A DNA stretch of 64,000 nt from Planctomycetaceae bacterium (GTDB taxonomy: Bacteria; Planctomycetota; Planctomycetia; Planctomycetales; Planctomycetaceae): contig JACCRE010000341.1 of assembly GCA_013813775.1 (NCBI GenBank), positions 1 through 64,000 of the forward strand, in the 5' to 3' direction. The notes under the pieces were generated by a model. The model saw only the letters and a program-made list of their open reading frames with translations, had not been told where the DNA came from and searched no databases. Numbering within the stretch: position 1 is the first letter of the stretch; the number at the start of each line of letters is the position of its first letter. Positions 60,964 to 64,000 of this stretch are shown here, in pieces. Position numbers and translations under genes: made by a program.

Positions 60964-63228
60964 ATGATCGCGAACCTTGCCGACACTCTGGTCGCCCACC
61001 GACGACTGCTGGCGGGAATCGCGATCGCCCTCGGCCTGCTGGCGTTCTTGCCGGCGTTGCGGCTCGATCTCGATCGTTCGATCGAATCGCTGTATGCCGA
61101 GGATGACCCCCTGCTCGTCGATTACCGGGAGAGCAAAACGCTTTTCGGCGGCGACGAATTCGTGATCGTCGCCTGGGACGAGCCGAAGCTGCTGACCCCG
61201 GATGGAAAGCTCAATACCGCGGCCGCTAAGCGAATCCGCGAGCTGTCCGCAAAGCTCGCCAACGTCGGCGGCGTGAACAAGGCCAGCACGCAGGATCTGG
61301 ATCGCGTCATCAGCAATGCGATCGCCTTCGCGAAGGACGCCGCGACCGAGAAGTTCGGCGACAACCCTCTGCTGCGAGGCATCGCAGGCCGCTTCGCGAT
61401 CGAACGACAGCATGACGCGATCGACTTCTCTCGCGGCATTCTGATCGGACGGAACGGCAAGACCACCGCCATCGTTTTACGCCTTCGCCCGGAGGAAGAC
61501 AGCCCCGTCTCGCGCGAGAAGACGTTGGAACGCATTCGCAGCATGGCGGCCCAGCATGATCCGCCCGCGGCCGTCGCCGGCGAGCCGGTGCAGGTCTTCG
61601 ACGCCTTCGAATACGTGGAAGAAGACGGTCGAACGCTCTTTTTGTTCTCCTTGTTGCTGCTGGGTGCGGTGCTGTTGCTTTTGTTCCGCAGTGTGCGCTG
61701 GGTGGCGCTGCCGTTGGCCGTCACGGCTCTGGCGGTGCTCTGGACGCGAGGTTTGCTCGCCGTCTCGGGCGCCGAACTGAGCATGGTCAGTTCGATGCTG
61801 AATTCGCTCGTGACGATCATCGCCGTCGCGACCGTCACGCACGTCGCGGTCCACTTTCGCGAGCTCCGCCGACGTCACGAGCGTTTCGAGGCGTTGCGAC
61901 TCACGATTGGCGATCTCGCCGGTCCGGTCTTCTGGACCGCGGCGACCACCGGTGCGGGGTTTCTTTCGCTGGCGTCGAGCGATGTGATGCCGGTGCGCAG
62001 CTTCGGCCTGATGACCGCGTTGGGCGCCGCGATGGTCCTGCTCGCGACCGCGTTGATGGTTCCGGCGGGCGCGGTCGCGAACGTCGGCTGGCGCGCGAGA
62101 GAGCCGAGCGCCATGAGCGGCGAGCGTCACCCGCGCCTGGCCGGCATACTCGCCCAAATGACCGGATTTGCACGGCGTCGTGGATTCGCGATCGTCCTCG
62201 TCGCGATCGGCCTATCGGTCGTCGCCGCGGTCGGACTGACGCGGTTGAAAGTCGAAACCGACTTCAGCGAAAACTTTCGCGACGACAGCCCCATCGTCGT
62301 CTCGCTCGGTTTCATCGAAGAGCGATTGGGCGGCGCGGGCACGTGGGAGGTCAATTTTCCCGCTCCCGATCGGCTCACGAACGAGTACCTCGATCGAGTC
62401 CGCTCGCTCGCGAATCGATTGCGGGCGTTGGAAGTCGCCGGTCGCGAGCCGCTGACGAAAACCGTCGCCGTGACCGACGGCCTCGATCTCCTGCCGGCGG
62501 GGATGACGACGGACGATCCGAATCAGGATCTCGTTCAGATCGCGAAGCTCCAACCGGAATTCCTGCCGAGCCTCTACAACCCGAACGAGGGCCGTATGAG
62601 GATCGTGCTGCGGGCGATGGAGCGGCAAAGTGCCGAATCGAAGCGCGCGATCATCGAAAAGGTCCAGGCGACGGCGCGCGAGGAGTTTCCGGAAGCGAAA
62701 ACGACGGGACTGTTCGTCCTGCTGACGTACCTGATCGAGAGCCTGCTGCGGGACCAGGTCGTCTCGTTCTCGCTCGCGGGTTCCGCCTTGTTCGTCATGA
62801 TGTTCGTTGCGTTTCGGAGGCCGTGGCTGGCGCTCGTGGCGCTCGTGCCGAACGTGTTGCCCATTTTGCTGCTGCTCGGCGGGATGGGACTCGCCGGTGT
62901 GCCCGTCAACATCGGCACGGCCATGATCGCCAGCGTTTCCGTCGGACTGACGATCGACAGCAGCATTCACTACCTGTCCGGCTATCGTTCGGCCCGCGAG
63001 CGAGGCCGGTCGGTCGCCGAAGCGCTCGACGAAACGGGACGACGCGTCGGCGTGGCCATCGTGTTCGCCACGCTCGCCCTATCGGTCGGTTTCAGCGTGC
63101 TGGCGGCATCGCATTTCGTGCCCTTGATCTATTTCGGCGTGCTCGTGAGTCTCGCCATGATCGGCGGTCTGCTGGGCAACCTGTTGCTGCTGCCGGCATT
63201 CATCCCTTGGGTCGATCGGGATGGCTGA
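60964..63228 (+). CDS. RND/MMPL-family exporter, paralogue 2
   Basis: The 754-residue protein has the MMPL layout: an N-terminal helix, a first loop to about 220, a helix bundle at about 225-390, a second loop, and a C-terminal bundle. Signatures include NIGTAMIASVSVGLTIDSSIHYL and DVMPVRSFGLMTALGAAM. It resembles the exporter at 27670. ATG 60964 follows GTG 60961, either of which may be used. No adaptor gene is adjacent. The cargo is unknown. A cytochrome c'-like gene follows after 127 bases. Confidence 0.9.
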   Translation: MIANLADTLVAHRRLLAGIAIALGLLAFLPALRLDLDRSIESLYAEDDPLLVDYRESKTLFGGDEFVIVAWDEPKLLTPDGKLNTAAAKRIRELSAKLANVGGVNKASTQDLDRVISNAIAFAKDAATEKFGDNPLLRGIAGRFAIERQHDAIDFSRGILIGRNGKTTAIVLRLRPEEDSPVSREKTLERIRSMAAQHDPPAAVAGEPVQVFDAFEYVEEDGRTLFLFSLLLLGAVLLLLFRSVRWVALPLAVTALAVLWTRGLLAVSGAELSMVSSMLNSLVTIIAVATVTHVAVHFRELRRRHERFEALRLTIGDLAGPVFWTAATTGAGFLSLASSDVMPVRSFGLMTALGAAMVLLATALMVPAGAVANVGWRAREPSAMSGERHPRLAGILAQMTGFARRRGFAIVLVAIGLSVVAAVGLTRLKVETDFSENFRDDSPIVVSLGFIEERLGGAGTWEVNFPAPDRLTNEYLDRVRSLANRLRALEVAGREPLTKTVAVTDGLDLLPAGMTTDDPNQDLVQIAKLQPEFLPSLYNPNEGRMRIVLRAMERQSAESKRAIIEKVQATAREEFPEAKTTGLFVLLTYLIESLLRDQVVSFSLAGSALFVMMFVAFRRPWLALVALVPNVLPILLLLGGMGLAGVPVNIGTAMIASVSVGLTIDSSIHYLSGYRSARERGRSVAEALDETGRRVGVAIVFATLALSVGFSVLAASHFVPLIYFGVLVSLAMIGGLLGNLLLLPAFIPWVDRDG

Positions 63229-63355
63229 GGAAAGAAGAAGGTCGGAGAGAAGGACACCTTCCGACGTTTCAGGTTTCTCCCCTATCAGATGCCCGCTCCA
63301 GACACCTATGCTCGCACGCCACCAGACACCAGACACTTCGAATCAGGAACTCTCC

Positions 63356-63817
63356 ATGCGACATCGACAGGCGGCGGCGGTCCTTGCGGCGGGCGGACTC
63401 TTCGGCACCGTGGCGTTCGTCGGCGGCGACGAAATCCCCGAGAAGGCACCGCAGAAGCTTCCCACGGCTGTGGTCAACACGCACGAATTAATGGAGATCT
63501 TCAGCGAGCCGCTCTACGAGCATCTCAAGGCCGATATGGCGAAGGAGCCGGCGGACAAGAAGGCGTGGAGTCACATCAAGCATCATGGCATCGAAGCGGC
63601 TGAGATCGCCAACCTGATCGCGATTCGCGAAACGGACGACGCCGCGAAATGGGATCCGCTCGCTCGCGACGCGCAGCAGTCGGGGCTGGATCTCGCCCGC
63701 GCCGCCGCAAGCCAGGACTGGCCGAAAACCCAGGCGGCCTATCAGTCCCTCATCAAGAACTGCAACGACTGCCATCAAGCCTTTGGAAAGGACAAGGCGC
63801 CGGAACTGGAACCGTGA
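63356..63817 (+). CDS. Cytochrome c'-like single-haem protein
   Basis: The 153-residue protein has an N-terminal signal peptide (AAAVLAAGGLFGTVAFVGG), a helical middle and a single C-terminal haem motif CNDCH (C136, C139, H140). A haem site at the end of a four-helix bundle is the layout of cytochrome c' (NIKNCNDCHQAF-like block). These bind NO or act in electron transfer; the specific role is unknown. ATG 63356 gives the signal peptide. Follows the exporter gene on the same strand. Confidence 0.88.
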   Translation: MRHRQAAAVLAAGGLFGTVAFVGGDEIPEKAPQKLPTAVVNTHELMEIFSEPLYEHLKADMAKEPADKKAWSHIKHHGIEAAEIANLIAIRETDDAAKWDPLARDAQQSGLDLARAAASQDWPKTQAAYQSLIKNCNDCHQAFGKDKAPELEP

Positions 63818-63863
63818 CAGCGCCTTCGCGCCATACCTACTGAGCGACGATCGTGGAAGACTC

Positions 63864-63938
63864 CAGGCCAGCCGCGGACTTGCGTCCGCGGGCGCTCGAT
63901 TGCTCGAGACCCGCCGGCTTGCGCCGGCGGCTGGCCTG
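63864..63938. repeat. Large nested palindrome
   Basis: The outer arms CAGGCCAGCCG and CGGCTGGCCTG (11 bases, perfect) enclose two smaller hairpins, CGGAC-TTGC-GTCCG and GCCGGC-TTGC-GCCGGC. Each has the same TTGC loop. This is typical of intergenic repeats seen across Planctomycetota. It may also act as a terminator for the cytochrome gene. Confidence 0.8.
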
Positions 63939-64000
63939 ATTGAGCCCGTCCGTTTCGACCGTCGCTAAAGCAAAAAAGATCGAGGCCTCGGAACGACTCG
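63939..64000. other. Right edge, no gene seen
   Basis: The last 62 bases contain no recognisable motif or open frame. The next gene starts beyond the window. Confidence 0.4.

Overview
The window looks like chromosomal DNA from a member of the Planctomycetota. The evidence is the gene families: an adjacent DUF1549/DUF1553 and DUF1501 pair, a PhyH-type dioxygenase, N-terminal zinc-ribbon membrane proteins, FG-GAP/VCBS secreted proteins, a Hanks-type kinase with a DVG motif beside an ECF sigma factor, high G+C, frequent GTG starts, and many short dispersed palindromes. No rRNA, tRNA, CRISPR array, transposase or phage gene was recognised. The only RNA gene seen is rnpB (RNase P RNA).

Layout. 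1-2.7 kb: the 5' part of an unknown gene, an unknown membrane protein and mutY. 2.8-5.1 kb: three genes chained by ATGA overlaps, namely a DNA methyltransferase, a TIR-domain protein and a second TIR-like protein that lacks the catalytic glutamate; the two TIR genes are visibly poorer in G+C. This is the best candidate for an undescribed (defence-like) system, and the methyltransferase carries an in-frame insertion made of an inverted pair of 36-bp repeats. 5-13.7 kb: DUF1501/DUF1549, a DUF480 protein, membrane and lipoproteins, and a solitary eboE-like gene. 13.9-18.4 kb: ECF sigma factor, anti-sigma-like protein, a secreted Arg/Gly-tailed protein, a truncated UvrC-like nuclease and a LamG-like secreted protein. 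18.4-21.5 kb: a repeat cluster, an FHA-rsgA operon, rnpB and a small lipoprotein. 21.7-27.2 kb: hpf, PTS EIIA, HPr and EI without any permease, then RNase G and rplU. 27.3-37.9 kb: GroES-like protein, RND exporter, GNAT, MBL hydrolase, hemW coupled to an MntA-HepT toxin-antitoxin pair, PhyH, a second RHH/RelE toxin-antitoxin pair, an FAH-family enzyme and a peroxiredoxin. 37.9-48 kb: a large membrane-TPR protein, serS, an FG-GAP protein, an arsS-VTT pair and a WaaP-like kinase. 48-54 kb: coiled-coil protein, FHA-like protein, Ser/Thr kinase, membrane protein and ECF sigma factor. 54-64 kb: two cysteine-rich exported proteins, a degenerate DgkA-like protein, an LptD-like protein, a GT39-like enzyme, a second RND exporter and a cytochrome c'-like protein.

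How it fits together. Most of the window is core and envelope biology: translation (serS, rplU, hpf, rsgA, rnpB), RNA turnover (RNase G), DNA repair (mutY, UvrC-like), signalling (PTS without transport, kinase/FHA/sigma) and outer-membrane biogenesis (LptD-like, WaaP-like). Accessory content is limited to the methyltransferase/TIR operon, the two toxin-antitoxin modules and several families of short palindromic repeats in intergenic gaps.
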